Numbered from the stretch's first letter, positions 24,827 through 33,999 are shown. The stretch is 64,000 nucleotides of DNA from Kitasatospora sp. GP82 (GCF_029892105.1 NZ_JARZAJ010000027.1:32906-96905); one strand, 5' to 3'. Notes: a model not told the origin generated them from the sequence alone. Numbers and translations: made by a program.

Positions 24827-25963
24827 GTGACCGTGCTGCTGTGGCTGTCGGTGGTGTCTCTGGTCGGGTGGCTCTGGCTGGCGTGCTGCCACGGCCTGTT
24901 CTGGCGGACCGACCAGCGGCTGCCGCCGCGCCGTCCGCCCGTGCGCTGGCCGGAGGTCGCGATCGTCGTCCCGGCGCGGGACGAGGCCGAGGTGCTGCCG
25001 GTGAGTCTGCCCGGCCTGCTCGCGCAGAAGTACCCCGGGCGGGCGCGGGTGATCCTGGTGGACGACCACAGCGGGGACGGCACCGGCGCTCTCGCCCAGC
25101 GTCTGGCCACCACCGAGGGTCTGCCGCTGTCCGTCGCCGTCCCACCCGCACTTCCGCCCGGCTGGACCGGCAAGCTGTGGGCACTGCGGCACGGCGTCGC
25201 CCTGGCGGGCCCGGTGGAGTACCTGCTGCTCACCGACGCCGACATCGCACACGGCCCGGACTCGCTCGCCGAACTGGTCGCCGCAGCCGAGAGCAACCGT
25301 CTCGACCTGGTCTCGCAGATGGCCCGGCTGCGCGTGGCCACCGGCTGGGAGCGGCTGATCGTCCCGGCGTTCGTGTACTTCTTCGCGCAGCTGTACCCGT
25401 TCCGGTGGAGCAACCGGCCCGGAGCGCGAACGGCGGCTGCGGCGGGCGGCTGCTCGCTGGTGCGGCGGGAGGCGCTGGAGCGGGCCGGCGGGGTCGCCGC
25501 GATCCGGGGAGCGGTGATCGACGACGTTTCGCTGGCCCGCGCGGTGAAGTCCACCGGCGGCCGGATCTGGCTCGGGCTGGCCGACCAGGTGGACAGCGTC
25601 CGCCCGTACCCGCGGCTCGCGCAGCTGTGGCGGATGGTCTCGCGCAGCGCGTACGCCCAGCTGCGGCACTCGCCGCCGCTGCTGCTCGGGACGGTGCTCG
25701 GACTCGGGCTGGTCTATCTGGTGCCTCCGGCCTCGGCCCTGGCCGGGCTGTTCGCCGGTCGGCCCGCCGTCGCGTTGGCGGGCGGGGCGGCGTGGGCGCT
25801 GATGGCGGGCACCTTCCTGCCGATGCTGCGTTACTACCGGCAGCCCGCCCGGGCCGCACTGCTGCTGCCGTTCACGGCCTTCCTCTACCTGCTGATGACG
25901 GTGGACTCGGCCGTGCAGCACTGGCGTGGCCGAGGCGCCGCCTGGAAGGGGAGGACGTACTGA
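24827..25963 (+). CDS. hpnB: HpnB-type family 2 glycosyltransferase, membrane-bound
   Basis: A 378-residue GT2 enzyme. An N-terminal helix (about 2-20) is followed by the catalytic domain, with AIVVPARDEAEVL (about 45), a VDDHSGDGTG block (about 78) and the LLTDADIAHGPD metal-binding motif (about 137). The RTAAAAGGCSLVRREALERAGG and IRGAVIDDVSLARAVK blocks are characteristic of the hopene-associated enzyme HpnB. Three C-terminal helices follow (about 285-365). The GTG at 24827 has a poor ribosome site. Other hopanoid genes are not nearby, so a hopanoid substrate is assumed from family only. Confidence 0.78.
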   Translation: MTVLLWLSVVSLVGWLWLACCHGLFWRTDQRLPPRRPPVRWPEVAIVVPARDEAEVLPVSLPGLLAQKYPGRARVILVDDHSGDGTGALAQRLATTEGLPLSVAVPPALPPGWTGKLWALRHGVALAGPVEYLLLTDADIAHGPDSLAELVAAAESNRLDLVSQMARLRVATGWERLIVPAFVYFFAQLYPFRWSNRPGARTAAAAGGCSLVRREALERAGGVAAIRGAVIDDVSLARAVKSTGGRIWLGLADQVDSVRPYPRLAQLWRMVSRSAYAQLRHSPPLLLGTVLGLGLVYLVPPASALAGLFAGRPAVALAGGAAWALMAGTFLPMLRYYRQPARAALLLPFTAFLYLLMTVDSAVQHWRGRGAAWKGRTY

Positions 25964-26039
25964 CGCTCCGCCGGAAACGGTGCGCCCGGCACGACGTAAA
26001 TGGGGCGACACTGCGACCCCGCTGCCACACACTGGCCCG

Positions 26040-26789
26040 ATGGACCGTCACCTGATCTCCCGCATCGCCCACACCGATCACCCCATCGCGGCGCCGCTCT
26101 TCGACGACTCGGTGCAGCGGCTGCTCGACCGCGCCCTGACGGGCGACGCCGAGCGGCTGCTGGATCTCGGCTGCGGCGAGGGCCCGTGGCTGCTGCGCGC
26201 TCTGGCGGCGCGACCGAAGCTGCATGCCGTAGGTGTGGACCTGGACACCAGGGGGCTGACCATCGCCCAGCAGGCTGCCGCGGCGCTCGGTGTCTCGCAG
26301 CGCCTCGGCCTGCACCACCAGGACGCAAGGGAGTTCAGCCACCCCGAGCCCTTCGACGCGGTGCTGTGCGTCGGCGCGACGCACGCCTTCGGCGGCCTAC
26401 TGCCGACGCTCACCGCGATCGACCGGCATCTGGCGCCCGGCGGTCTGGCGCTGGTCGGCGAGGCGTTCTGGGCGCAGGACCCGGACGAGGCGGCGCTGGC
26501 GGGGCTGGGCGGGATGGCCGCCACCGACTACGACGATCTGGCGACCACCGTCGACCGTGTCGTCGCCGCGGGATGGACGCCCGTGTACGGGTACGTCAGC
26601 AGCCGGCCGGAGTTGGACGACTACGAGTTCTCCTGGACCGGCTCGCTCGCCGCCTGGGCACTGGACCACCCCGAGGACCCGGACAGCGCAGAGGCTGCGG
26701 CGGTCGCCGCCGAGCACCGCACCGGGTGGCTGCGCGGCTACCGGGGCACCTTCGGTTTCGTCACCCTGGTGCTGCGACGGGCCGAGTAG
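26040..26789 (+). CDS. SAM-dependent methyltransferase
   Basis: A 249-residue class I methyltransferase. Motif I, LLDLGCGEGPW (about residues 40-50), binds S-adenosylmethionine, and the acidic loop VGVDLD follows at about 64-69. The post-I strand FDAVLCVGATHAFGG and the C-terminal sheet complete the fold. The substrate is unknown. The ATG at 26040 follows a short 76-bp gap after the glycosyltransferase, so the two may be co-transcribed. It is convergent with the DsbA-like gene, separated by a strong hairpin. Confidence 0.85.
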   Translation: MDRHLISRIAHTDHPIAAPLFDDSVQRLLDRALTGDAERLLDLGCGEGPWLLRALAARPKLHAVGVDLDTRGLTIAQQAAAALGVSQRLGLHHQDAREFSHPEPFDAVLCVGATHAFGGLLPTLTAIDRHLAPGGLALVGEAFWAQDPDEAALAGLGGMAATDYDDLATTVDRVVAAGWTPVYGYVSSRPELDDYEFSWTGSLAAWALDHPEDPDSAEAAAVAAEHRTGWLRGYRGTFGFVTLVLRRAE

Positions 26790-26812
26790 CCCCGGCACAC
26801 CGACGGCGTACC

Positions 26813-26848
26813 GGGGCCCTGTGGCCGGCCGGGCGACCACAGGGCCCC
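26813..26848. terminator. Bidirectional terminator hairpin
   Basis: GGGGCCCTGTGG and its perfect complement (12-bp stem, 12-nt loop) sit between convergent genes. Confidence 0.7.
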
Positions 26849-26871
26849 GAAGTGCCGAAACGAACCGGTGC

Positions 26872-27519
26872 TCAGTGGCGGGCCACCAGGTCGTCCATGA
26901 CCGCCGGCATCTGCTCCACGCCGCCCGCCTTGCTCGGGGAGGTCCGGTCGCCGCCCTCCACCACGACCGTGGGGACTTCGCTCACCCGGTAGCGGACCAG
27001 GAGGTCGGCCGCTCCCTTCGCGGACCGGTCGACCTCCGGCGAGCGGTAGGCGGCGCGGAACTTCGCGGCGTCCAGGCCCTGTCGCTGAGCCCAGGCGGTG
27101 GCCAGTTCCTCGGTGGTCAGATCGGCCTTCTGCCCGCGCACCGCGCGGAAGACGGCGAGCTGCAGGTGGTCGACCTCGCCGAGCCTCTCCAGCGTGTAGT
27201 ACAGCCGGGCGTGCGCCAGCTGGACCTGCTCGGCCGGTCCGCCGGGCCAGACCGCGGGGACGCGGCGCAGGGTGACGTCGGAGCTGTGCCGGGCGGCCCA
27301 CTGCTCGAGCGGGGCCTCCAGCTGGTGGGAGTGCACGCAGTCGTACCAGAAGAACTCGACCGCCTCCCGGTGTCCGACGGCCCGCACGGGCTGGGGGTGG
27401 CCCAGATGGACGAAGTGGGCCCCGTCGTGCGGGACGTCGGGGGCGGCGACGGCGTTGGGGCCGGTGAGCAGTCCACCGGCGAGGGCGATCAGGGCGGCGG
27501 TGCGCAGCAGAGAGTTCAC
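26872..27519 (-). CDS. Exported DsbA-like protein with one active-site Cys
   Basis: A 215-residue thioredoxin-fold protein related to DsbA. A Sec-type signal peptide covers about 1-26 (cleavage near AVAA). The active-site helix reads FFWYDCVHSHQLEAPL (about 55-70) where DsbA has FFxYxCPHCxxF. The first Cys is kept but the second is Ser, so the usual disulfide cannot form. The cis-Pro loop SEVPTVVV (about 180) is present. Such a monothiol form could act as an isomerase, reductase partner or glutathione/mycothiol-dependent protein, or be inactive. ATG at 27519; monocistronic by position. Confidence 0.8.
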   Translation of the reverse strand: MNSLLRTAALIALAGGLLTGPNAVAAPDVPHDGAHFVHLGHPQPVRAVGHREAVEFFWYDCVHSHQLEAPLEQWAARHSSDVTLRRVPAVWPGGPAEQVQLAHARLYYTLERLGEVDHLQLAVFRAVRGQKADLTTEELATAWAQRQGLDAAKFRAAYRSPEVDRSAKGAADLLVRYRVSEVPTVVVEGGDRTSPSKAGGVEQMPAVMDDLVARH

Positions 27520-27791
27520 GGGCGTCAGCCTGCCAGTTACGGAGAGCTATCGGCCATCACCGGGCGGGCGCGTACGGCCTCCTCACCCGTTCGGAGCAGT
27601 TTGAGAGCGCTTGGCACCGTATGTCCGTACAGACCCGGACAGGCGTTCCCCCTGGCGCTGTGGACGATCGTCCGTTTTACCCGAATCGCCCCGAGTCGAA
27701 TCATGAACAAGGTCGGTGCATCCCCTCCCACCGTGCGACCGGCGGCCGCCCCTCCGGCCGTTGTGCAGAGCGCATGGAAAGACCACCCCGC

Positions 27792-28362
27792 ATGTCGCAA
27801 TCCCCTGCCGCCTCGCTGCTTGAACAGCATGGTGTCGAGACGATCCCCCGAGGCCGAGCGGACCAGCACACCGCGTGATGTGCTGAGCATCCTGGTCGGA
27901 TCCGACCTCGCCTTCGGCGTGGTCGTCTTCGGCTGGCTCCCGGTCTCCTTCGGGCTCTCCTTCTGGGCCAGCACCGCCCCGCTGGCGCTGGGGACCGCCG
28001 TGGGGTGTCCGTCCTGCTGGTGGCAGGCCTGTTCGCCTTCGCCCCGCATCTCGACGCCTCCGCGCACGGGCACTACCTGCTGGGCGGGTTCTGGCAGACG
28101 TGGCTGCTGGCCGTGGTCTCGGCGGGCCTCAGCGGCCCGATCGCCTTCATCACCCTGCTCGGCGACTACGCTGCCGCTGACGGGTGGGATCGACATCAGC
28201 TTCCTGCTCTCCGGGCTGGTCTCGGCGGTCCTGTACCTGGTGCTCTCCCGCTCCCGGCGCGGGCGGGCCGGTGGCACGGTGGCCCCGGTCGTCGCCGGCG
28301 CCCGGCCGATGGACGAGCGGCGGCAGGCGGGCCGGGGGCAGTCCGTCCGAGTCGACTCCTGA
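27792..28362 (+). pseudogene. Decayed NCS1-type (cytosine/purine) permease
   Basis: Pieces of one NCS1 permease appear in order but in different frames. An N-terminal MSQSPAASLLEQHGVETIP (from 27792) is followed by a shifted frame with STPRDVLSILVGSDLAFGVV and GWLPVSFGLSFW, then another frame (from about 28000) with HGHYLLGGFWQTWLLAVVSA. The original frame then gives LTGGIDISFLLSGLVSAVLY, the C-terminal signature of the family, to the stop at 28360. At least three frameshifts and an internal loss of more than half of the usual about 480 residues leave no function. Confidence 0.8.
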
Positions 28363-28643
28363 GCCGCACCCGCGCGACAGCATGCGTACGGTTCGGCCAG
28401 CAACCCTGCCCGACAGCATCATTGACGACGCATCATCTCCGGAATCGGTGAACCGGGCTGCGCCGGCCGGGTCTTCGGACGGGCAAGCGCATTCGAGACT
28501 GGGACATGGCTGCGACGGTTAGGCAGATCAGGTGAACTCGGCTGGACCGCAGGCCCGTTGAGTCGGCAGGATCATCCGCCGGGCCCATCGGCCCCGTCCT
28601 CGCCCCATCACCCTCCCGCCATCACCCGAGTTTGGAGTTCCCG

Positions 28644-29087
28644 GTGTTCAAGGGATTCCGCAGCTTCCTGCTGCGGGGAAACGTCGTCGACCTGGCCGTC
28701 GGTATCGTCATCGGCGCAGCCTTCACCGCCGTCGTCACCGGGTTCGTCACCGCCTTCCTCACCCCGCTGATCGGCGTCGCGACCGGGGCCGTGGGCGACT
28801 TCAGCCAGAAGCACTTCTCCATCGCGGGAACGACCTTCCCGTACGGCGCGTTCCTCAATGCCCTGGTCAGCTTTGTACTGATCGCGGTGGTGATCTACTT
28901 CGTCGTGGTCGTGCCGGTCGGCAGGCTGCAGGACCGCTTCCACCCGGTGAAGGACACCCCGGTCACCACGACCGACTGCCCCGAGTGCCTGAGCAGCGTC
29001 CCGGTCGCCGCCACCCGCTGCGCCCACTGCACCTCCGGACTTGCGGGACGCCCCGGCTTCCCCGCCCAGGCCCTGCATACCCGCTGA
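28644..29087 (+). CDS. mscL: Large-conductance mechanosensitive channel MscL
   Basis: A pressure-relief channel that opens when the membrane is stretched. The 147-residue protein starts FKGFRSFLLRGNVVDLAVGI, the conserved N-terminal helix and TM1 of MscL. TM2 is at about 66-90. The tail carries two CxxC pairs (CPECLSS and CAHC, about 112-132), a zinc-ribbon-like motif I recall from other actinomycete MscL proteins. The GTG at 28644 is preferred because TGGAG lies 6 bases upstream; an in-frame TTG at 28632 overlaps that ribosome site. Confidence 0.95.
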   Translation: MFKGFRSFLLRGNVVDLAVGIVIGAAFTAVVTGFVTAFLTPLIGVATGAVGDFSQKHFSIAGTTFPYGAFLNALVSFVLIAVVIYFVVVVPVGRLQDRFHPVKDTPVTTTDCPECLSSVPVAATRCAHCTSGLAGRPGFPAQALHTR

Positions 29088-29150
29088 CGCCGGTTCAAGC
29101 CTCCGCGGCCACGCCCTCACGGCCTGTTTCCAGGGGTCGTTCGTCCCCGC

Positions 29151-29179
29151 TCGGCCCGGCAGGCCCGCTGCCGGGCCGA
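29151..29179 (+). terminator. Hairpin after mscL
   Basis: TCGGCCCGGCAG and its complement form a perfect 12-bp stem with a 5-nt loop, 64 bp after the mscL stop. Confidence 0.6.
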
Positions 29180-29446
29180 GCGGCACGACGGGGGCGCCGG
29201 ATGGGGGCTCGCCAAGGGGGTCCACGCGCCCTCGGATGTGCACCGGGAGGCCGGAATGCGTCCGGAAGATGCCGTTCGTCCACTGTTCGACTGCCCGTCA
29301 GGCGTCAGATCTGGCCGAATCGGATCCTTGAAATGTCGGATCTACATACTTTCGAGCGGATTGTCCTAGCGAAGACTCTGTAAACACTCGAACTCCTGGG
29401 CCTCCCAGTCTCCTCAGCAGGCACAGTTGGGCTTACCGTATGCCCC
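29180..29446. other. Intergenic region before the DUF6643 gene
   Basis: No gene. A less GC-rich patch at 29320-29400 (with TTGTCCTAGCGAAG and CTGTAAACAC) is the likely promoter area of the downstream gene, but I cannot assign a sigma factor. Confidence 0.35.
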
Positions 29447-30283
29447 ATGACCTCGCCCCGCTCCTACGACGGAGTCGGCTACCCCTCTCCGTCCTACTCC
29501 TCCGGCACGCCCATCTACGACAGCCTGGTCGCTGAGCGCGGAGTGCCGCAGATCGCCCCCATCAACGTGCCGGCGGCGCTGCCTCCGGCCCTCACCTCCG
29601 GCTACGCCTCGGCCCCCGCCTACGGCGCGACCGGTTACGGTCCCGGAGCCCAGGGCTTCGGCGCACCGGGCCAGGCGGCGCCCGGCTTCGGTGCGCAGAG
29701 CTTCGACAGCCCCGCGAGCAACCTGCCCGCGCTGCCCCCGGCCCGCCTCGCGCTCGGCCCCGGGCCGAGCAACAGCGGACCGGCCACCGCGTACCTGCCG
29801 GCCCAGGCCGCCTACGCTGCCGCGCCGCAGCCGCCGGCGCCCGGTTACGGCGGCATGCAGCCGCTCGTTCCGTCCCAGCGTCCGCTCGCTCCGGCGCCCG
29901 CACCCGCTCCGGTCCAGAGCTTCCAGCCGCAGGCCGGCCAGAGCTTCGGCGGGCAGGGCTTCGGCGGCCAGAGCCTGGGCGGGCAGAACAGCTTCGCCTC
30001 GGCCCCGCAGGGTTTCGCCGGGCAGCCGTCCGTCGGCCAGGGCCAGCCGGGCCAGGGCTTCGGCGGCCAGCCGTTCGGTGCCCAGGGCTTCAACGGCCAG
30101 GCGCAGCAGGGCTTCGCGGACCAGAGCCTGGGCGGCAACCAGTTCCGCGCAGCCGCGCCGGTCGCACCCGTGCGTCCGGTCCAGCCGCAGCGCCCGGTGC
30201 AGTACGGCGAGCAGCAGTACCAGCAGGCCGCGGGCCAGCAGTTCACCAACCCGCAGTCCGGTCTCCAGGCGAACGCCTACTGA
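29447..30283 (+). CDS. DUF6643-type low-complexity protein
   Basis: A 278-residue streptomycete protein rich in Gly, Gln, Ala, Pro, Phe and Tyr. The N-terminus (MTSPRSYDGVGYPSPSYSSG, then TPIYDSLVAERGVPQIAPI) is the conserved part. The rest is disordered, with many GFGGQ/GQSFG repeats (about 160-235). There is no signal peptide or membrane helix. Function is unknown; the composition resembles proteins that condense or coat structures. ATG at 29447. A hairpin 30 bp after the stop suggests a single-gene transcript. Confidence 0.75.
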   Translation: MTSPRSYDGVGYPSPSYSSGTPIYDSLVAERGVPQIAPINVPAALPPALTSGYASAPAYGATGYGPGAQGFGAPGQAAPGFGAQSFDSPASNLPALPPARLALGPGPSNSGPATAYLPAQAAYAAAPQPPAPGYGGMQPLVPSQRPLAPAPAPAPVQSFQPQAGQSFGGQGFGGQSLGGQNSFASAPQGFAGQPSVGQGQPGQGFGGQPFGAQGFNGQAQQGFADQSLGGNQFRAAAPVAPVRPVQPQRPVQYGEQQYQQAAGQQFTNPQSGLQANAY

Positions 30284-30313
30284 CCGACGGGGCAGCACAC
30301 CCGGAGAACCACA

Positions 30314-30341
30314 GGGCCCGGCGAACGAGGGCGCCGGGCCC
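30314..30341 (+). terminator. Hairpin after the DUF6643 gene
   Basis: GGGCCCGGCG pairs perfectly with CGCCGGGCCC over an 8-nt loop. A second, 12-bp hairpin follows at 30362-30408 (CGAGGGCCGTCC with its complement). Confidence 0.6.
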
Positions 30342-30443
30342 GGCAGGGCAAGGGTCGTCACCGAGGGCCGTCCCGGTCGCAGCGAGGCTGTGACCAGGAC
30401 GGCCCTCGTACATATGCACCAGCGGTACTGGCAGGATGGGCCT

Positions 30444-31334
30444 ATGCCACAGTTGACCGGACTCCACGTCTACCCGCTCAAGTCCGCCTACCGACTGAGC
30501 CCCGAGAGCGCGCACGTCGAGCCCTGGGGCCTGACCGGGGACCGGCGCTGGATGCTCGTCGACGAACGCGGCAAGGCATACACCCAGCGCGAGAACCCGG
30601 CGGTCGGCCGGTTCCGTACGCTGCCCGCGCCCGACGGTTCGCTGACCGTCATCGCCCCGGACGGCTCCCGTCTCGAGGTGGCCGCCCCGTCGAGCGCGGA
30701 CGGCGCCGAGGTCGTCAAGGCGGACATCTTCGGTTCGGTCTTCGAGGCGGCACAGGCGGCCGAGGAGGCGCAGCAGTGGTTCGGGAGCCGGCTCGGCGCC
30801 GTCCGTCTGCTGCACCTGGACAACCCGCTCAGCCGCGCGACGAGCCCGAAGTACGCCGGCCCCGGCGACACCGTCTCGATGGCCGACGGATTCCCGCTGC
30901 TGGTCACCACCACCGCTTCGCTGGCCGCACTGAACGAGCTGATCGCCGCCGACCACCCGGGGGACGAGGTCAAGGGCGCCGCTCTCCCGATGGAGCGATT
31001 CCGTCCCAACCTGGTGGTCGACGGCACCGACGCCTGGGCCGAGGACGGCTGGCACCGGATCCGGGTCGGCGAAATGACCTTCCGGGTGGTCAAGCCCTGC
31101 GGCCGGTGCGTGATCACCACCACCGACCAGGAGACCGGCGCCCGCCCGTCCCAGGAGCCGCTGCGGGCCCTGGCCAAGTACCACCGCTTCGGCAAGCGGC
31201 TGGTCTTCGGTCAGAACCTGATCCCCGAGCGCCCCGAGGGCGTGAGCGGGGATCTGCTCGGCACCGTCCGCCTCGGCGACGAGGTCACCGTGCTCGAGGA
31301 GGGCCCGCGCCCGGAGCCGGACCGGCGGGGCTGA
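30444..31334 (+). CDS. MOSC-domain molybdenum-cofactor protein (YcbX/mARC type)
   Basis: A 296-residue protein with an N-terminal MOSC beta-barrel domain (LTGLHVYPLKSAYRLSPESA at the start) and a C-terminal MOSC domain, as in YcbX and the mitochondrial amidoxime-reducing component. The Cys in KPCGRCVITTTD (about residues 218-229) is the expected Mo ligand. Such enzymes reduce N-hydroxylated compounds with electrons from a separate partner. No ferredoxin domain is fused here, so a partner is needed. ATG at 30444. Confidence 0.87.
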   Translation: MPQLTGLHVYPLKSAYRLSPESAHVEPWGLTGDRRWMLVDERGKAYTQRENPAVGRFRTLPAPDGSLTVIAPDGSRLEVAAPSSADGAEVVKADIFGSVFEAAQAAEEAQQWFGSRLGAVRLLHLDNPLSRATSPKYAGPGDTVSMADGFPLLVTTTASLAALNELIAADHPGDEVKGAALPMERFRPNLVVDGTDAWAEDGWHRIRVGEMTFRVVKPCGRCVITTTDQETGARPSQEPLRALAKYHRFGKRLVFGQNLIPERPEGVSGDLLGTVRLGDEVTVLEEGPRPEPDRRG

Positions 31335-31372
31335 ACCGGCCCGATGGGAACGACACTGCCCGGCGGGGCCGA

Positions 31373-31430
31373 TACTGCCTCCGGCGGGGCTGGTACTGCC
31401 TCCGGCGGGGCTGGTACTGCCTCCGGCGGG
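31373..31430. repeat. 21-bp tandem repeat
   Basis: The unit TACTGCCTCCGGCGGGGCTGG occurs at 31373-31393 and 31394-31414, with a partial third copy to 31430. A degenerate copy precedes them. The array lies between the MOSC and beta-helix/AAA genes. Confidence 0.9.
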
Positions 31431-31544
31431 GAACTGGATGTCCGCTCGCTCGTTGTCCTCGGTGAGCGTCCGTGGAGCCGGGCCGGGCACGCTACCGTGG
31501 GCACGGGGTGGGCAGGTTCGACGAAGGTGGGATGACGGATCGTC

Positions 31545-33953
31545 ATGGGTGAGCACAGGGTCCGGGTCACGCAGGACAGCGCCTCTCGCTGGCGGCGGCG
31601 CGCCGGAGAGTACGAGACGCTCCGCGAGGCCCTGGAGGTGGCCGAGCCCGGCGACACCCTGACGGTCCGTCCCGGTACCTTCCGGGAGGGCCTGGTGATC
31701 GACAAGCCGGTCACCGTCCTGGCCGCCGAGGGACCGGGCACCGTCCGGATCGACCCTCCCGGCGGGGTCGCACTGCTGGTCACGGCCGCCGTGACGGTGC
31801 GCGATCTGGTGATCGAGGGCGCCGAGCTCTCCGTCCCCGCCGTGCTGGTCACCGGCCCCGAGGCAGCCGCCGAGCTGCTCAACTGCCGGGTGGCGGCCAG
31901 GTCCTCGGTGGGCGTCGAGATCGCCGACCGGGCCAGCGCCACCCTGCGGGGCTGCACCGTGCACAACCCCTCGGGCCTCGGTGTGAGGCTGCGCGCGCAG
32001 GCCACCGCCGTGATCGAGGACAGCGAGCTCGCCGAGGCCGGGCAGGCCTCTCTCGCCGTCCTCGGCGGCGCGAGCGCCCGGCTGGAACGCTGCCGCCTGC
32101 ACCACGCGAGCGGGGCCGGTCTGGTCCTCGCCGACCAGGGCAGCGGCGCCGAGCTGACGGACTGCGAGATCTACGAGATCCGGGGCAGCGGGGTGCAGGC
32201 GGAGGCGCAGGCCGTCGGCCGGCTCACCGACTGCACCATCCACCGGGTCTCGGGCAACGGCCTGACCCTGGACACCGAGGCCGAACTCACCCTCACCGGC
32301 TGCCGGGTGCACGACCTCCCCGAGAACGCCGCCGACCTGCGCGGCCGCTCCCGGCTCGTCCTGGAGCACAGCACCGTCCGCGACTTCGGCCGGGGCGCGC
32401 TCTCCATCTGGGACCAGGGCACCCACGCCGAGGCGCTCGCCAGCGAGATCCACAGCAGCGACGGCGACTACCCCGCCGTCTGGGTCAGCGACGGCGCCCA
32501 GCTCACGCTCACCGACTGCGCGCTGCACGACCTGCCCGACGCCCTGTTCGTCCTGGACCGCGACTCGCGCGCCACCGCCAAGGACTGCTCGTTCAGCCGG
32601 ATCCGCAGCTCGGCCGTCTCGGTCAGCAGCGGCGCCACCGTCACCCTCGCCGACTGCCGCATCCAGGAGGCGGCCACCGGCCTGTGGTTCCGTGACCACG
32701 GCAGCGGCGGGCGGCTGACGGCCTGTGAGATCTCCGACGTCGCCACCGGCGTGATCGTCACCAAGGGCGCCGACCCCGAGCTGCGCGGCTGCACCGTACG
32801 CGGCAGCGTGGACGCCGCCGTGTACATCTCCGCGCAGGGGCGCGGCAGTTTCGAGGACTGCCGGGTCTCGCACGGCAAGGGCTTCGGATTCCACGTCATC
32901 GACGGCTGCCGTACGGTGCTGACCCGCTGCCGGGCCGAGCAGAACGGCCGGGCCGGCTTCGAGTTCTCCGAGCCGGGGCCGATCACCGAGGGCTGCGTCT
33001 CCGACGACGTACCGGCCGCTTTCGACCTGCCCTCGCCGCGCACCGGGCAGGTCTCCACCGCCTCCGCCGTGTCCACGGCCCAGGCCGTCCTGGCCGCACC
33101 GCTGGCGGCCGCCGCCTCGGCGGCGCAGATCTCGCCGATCCCCGACTGCCGCCCGGCCGACGAGGCGCTGGCCGAACTCGACAGCCTGGTGGGCCTGTCC
33201 ACCGTCAAGCAGGAGGTGCGTACCCTGATCGACCTGATCTCGGTCGGCCGACGGCGCCGGCAGGCCGGTCTCAAGGCCCCCTCGCTCCGCCGCCACCTGG
33301 TCTTCACGGGCGCCCCGGGCACCGGAAAGACCACGGTGGCCCGCCTCTACGGGGAGATCCTGGCCTCACTGGGCGTGCTCCAGCGGGGCCACCTGGTCGA
33401 GGTCGCCCGGGTCGACCTGGTCGGCGAGCACATCGGCTCCACCGCGATCCGCACCCAGGCCGCCTTCGACCGGGCCAGGGGCGGGGTGCTCTTCATCGAC
33501 GAGGCCTACGCACTGGCGCCCGAGGACGGCGCCAGGGACTTCGGCCGGGAGGCGATCGACACCCTGGTCAAGCTGATGGAGGACCACCGCGACGAGGTGG
33601 TGGTGATCGCGGCCGGATACACCGCCGAGATGGAGCGCTTCCTCGGCACCAACCCCGGTGTCTCCTCCCGTTTCTCCCGTACCATCACCTTCCCCGACTA
33701 CTCGGCGGACGAGCTGCTGCAGATCGCCCGCGCCCAGTGCGCCGAACACGAGTACGCCCTGGCCGAGGCCACCGAGTCGGCGCTGCTCGACCACTTCGGC
33801 TCGCTGGAGCGCGGTCCCTCCTTCGGCAACGGCCGCACCGCCCGGCAGGTCTTCGAGACCATGGTCGAACGCCATGCCATGCGCATCGCCCAGCTCCCGG
33901 ACGCCTCCACCGAGGATCTCCAACTCCTCGTCCCGGCCGATCTGCCCTGCTGA
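31545..33953 (+). CDS. Right-handed beta-helix / CbxX-type AAA+ ATPase fusion
   Basis: An 802-residue two-part protein. Residues about 20-500 form a right-handed parallel beta-helix: about 20 rungs of roughly 23 residues, each with a x-L-x-x-C or D-C-x-(I/V/L) pattern. A linker rich in Ala (about 505-535) follows. Residues about 545-800 are a CbxX/CfqX (SpoVK-like) AAA+ domain with Walker A GAPGTGKTT (about 589), Walker B VLFIDEAYAL (about 649) and an Arg-containing SRFSRTITFPDYS. Relatives remodel Rubisco or act with type VII secretion. The beta-helix presumably recognises a partner. ATG at 31545. No ESX genes are nearby. Confidence 0.85.
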   Translation: MGEHRVRVTQDSASRWRRRAGEYETLREALEVAEPGDTLTVRPGTFREGLVIDKPVTVLAAEGPGTVRIDPPGGVALLVTAAVTVRDLVIEGAELSVPAVLVTGPEAAAELLNCRVAARSSVGVEIADRASATLRGCTVHNPSGLGVRLRAQATAVIEDSELAEAGQASLAVLGGASARLERCRLHHASGAGLVLADQGSGAELTDCEIYEIRGSGVQAEAQAVGRLTDCTIHRVSGNGLTLDTEAELTLTGCRVHDLPENAADLRGRSRLVLEHSTVRDFGRGALSIWDQGTHAEALASEIHSSDGDYPAVWVSDGAQLTLTDCALHDLPDALFVLDRDSRATAKDCSFSRIRSSAVSVSSGATVTLADCRIQEAATGLWFRDHGSGGRLTACEISDVATGVIVTKGADPELRGCTVRGSVDAAVYISAQGRGSFEDCRVSHGKGFGFHVIDGCRTVLTRCRAEQNGRAGFEFSEPGPITEGCVSDDVPAAFDLPSPRTGQVSTASAVSTAQAVLAAPLAAAASAAQISPIPDCRPADEALAELDSLVGLSTVKQEVRTLIDLISVGRRRRQAGLKAPSLRRHLVFTGAPGTGKTTVARLYGEILASLGVLQRGHLVEVARVDLVGEHIGSTAIRTQAAFDRARGGVLFIDEAYALAPEDGARDFGREAIDTLVKLMEDHRDEVVVIAAGYTAEMERFLGTNPGVSSRFSRTITFPDYSADELLQIARAQCAEHEYALAEATESALLDHFGSLERGPSFGNGRTARQVFETMVERHAMRIAQLPDASTEDLQLLVPADLPC

Positions 33954-33999
33954 CCATCTGCGAGGATGGTCCGGGACGACTTGACGGGAGCCTGTGGAC

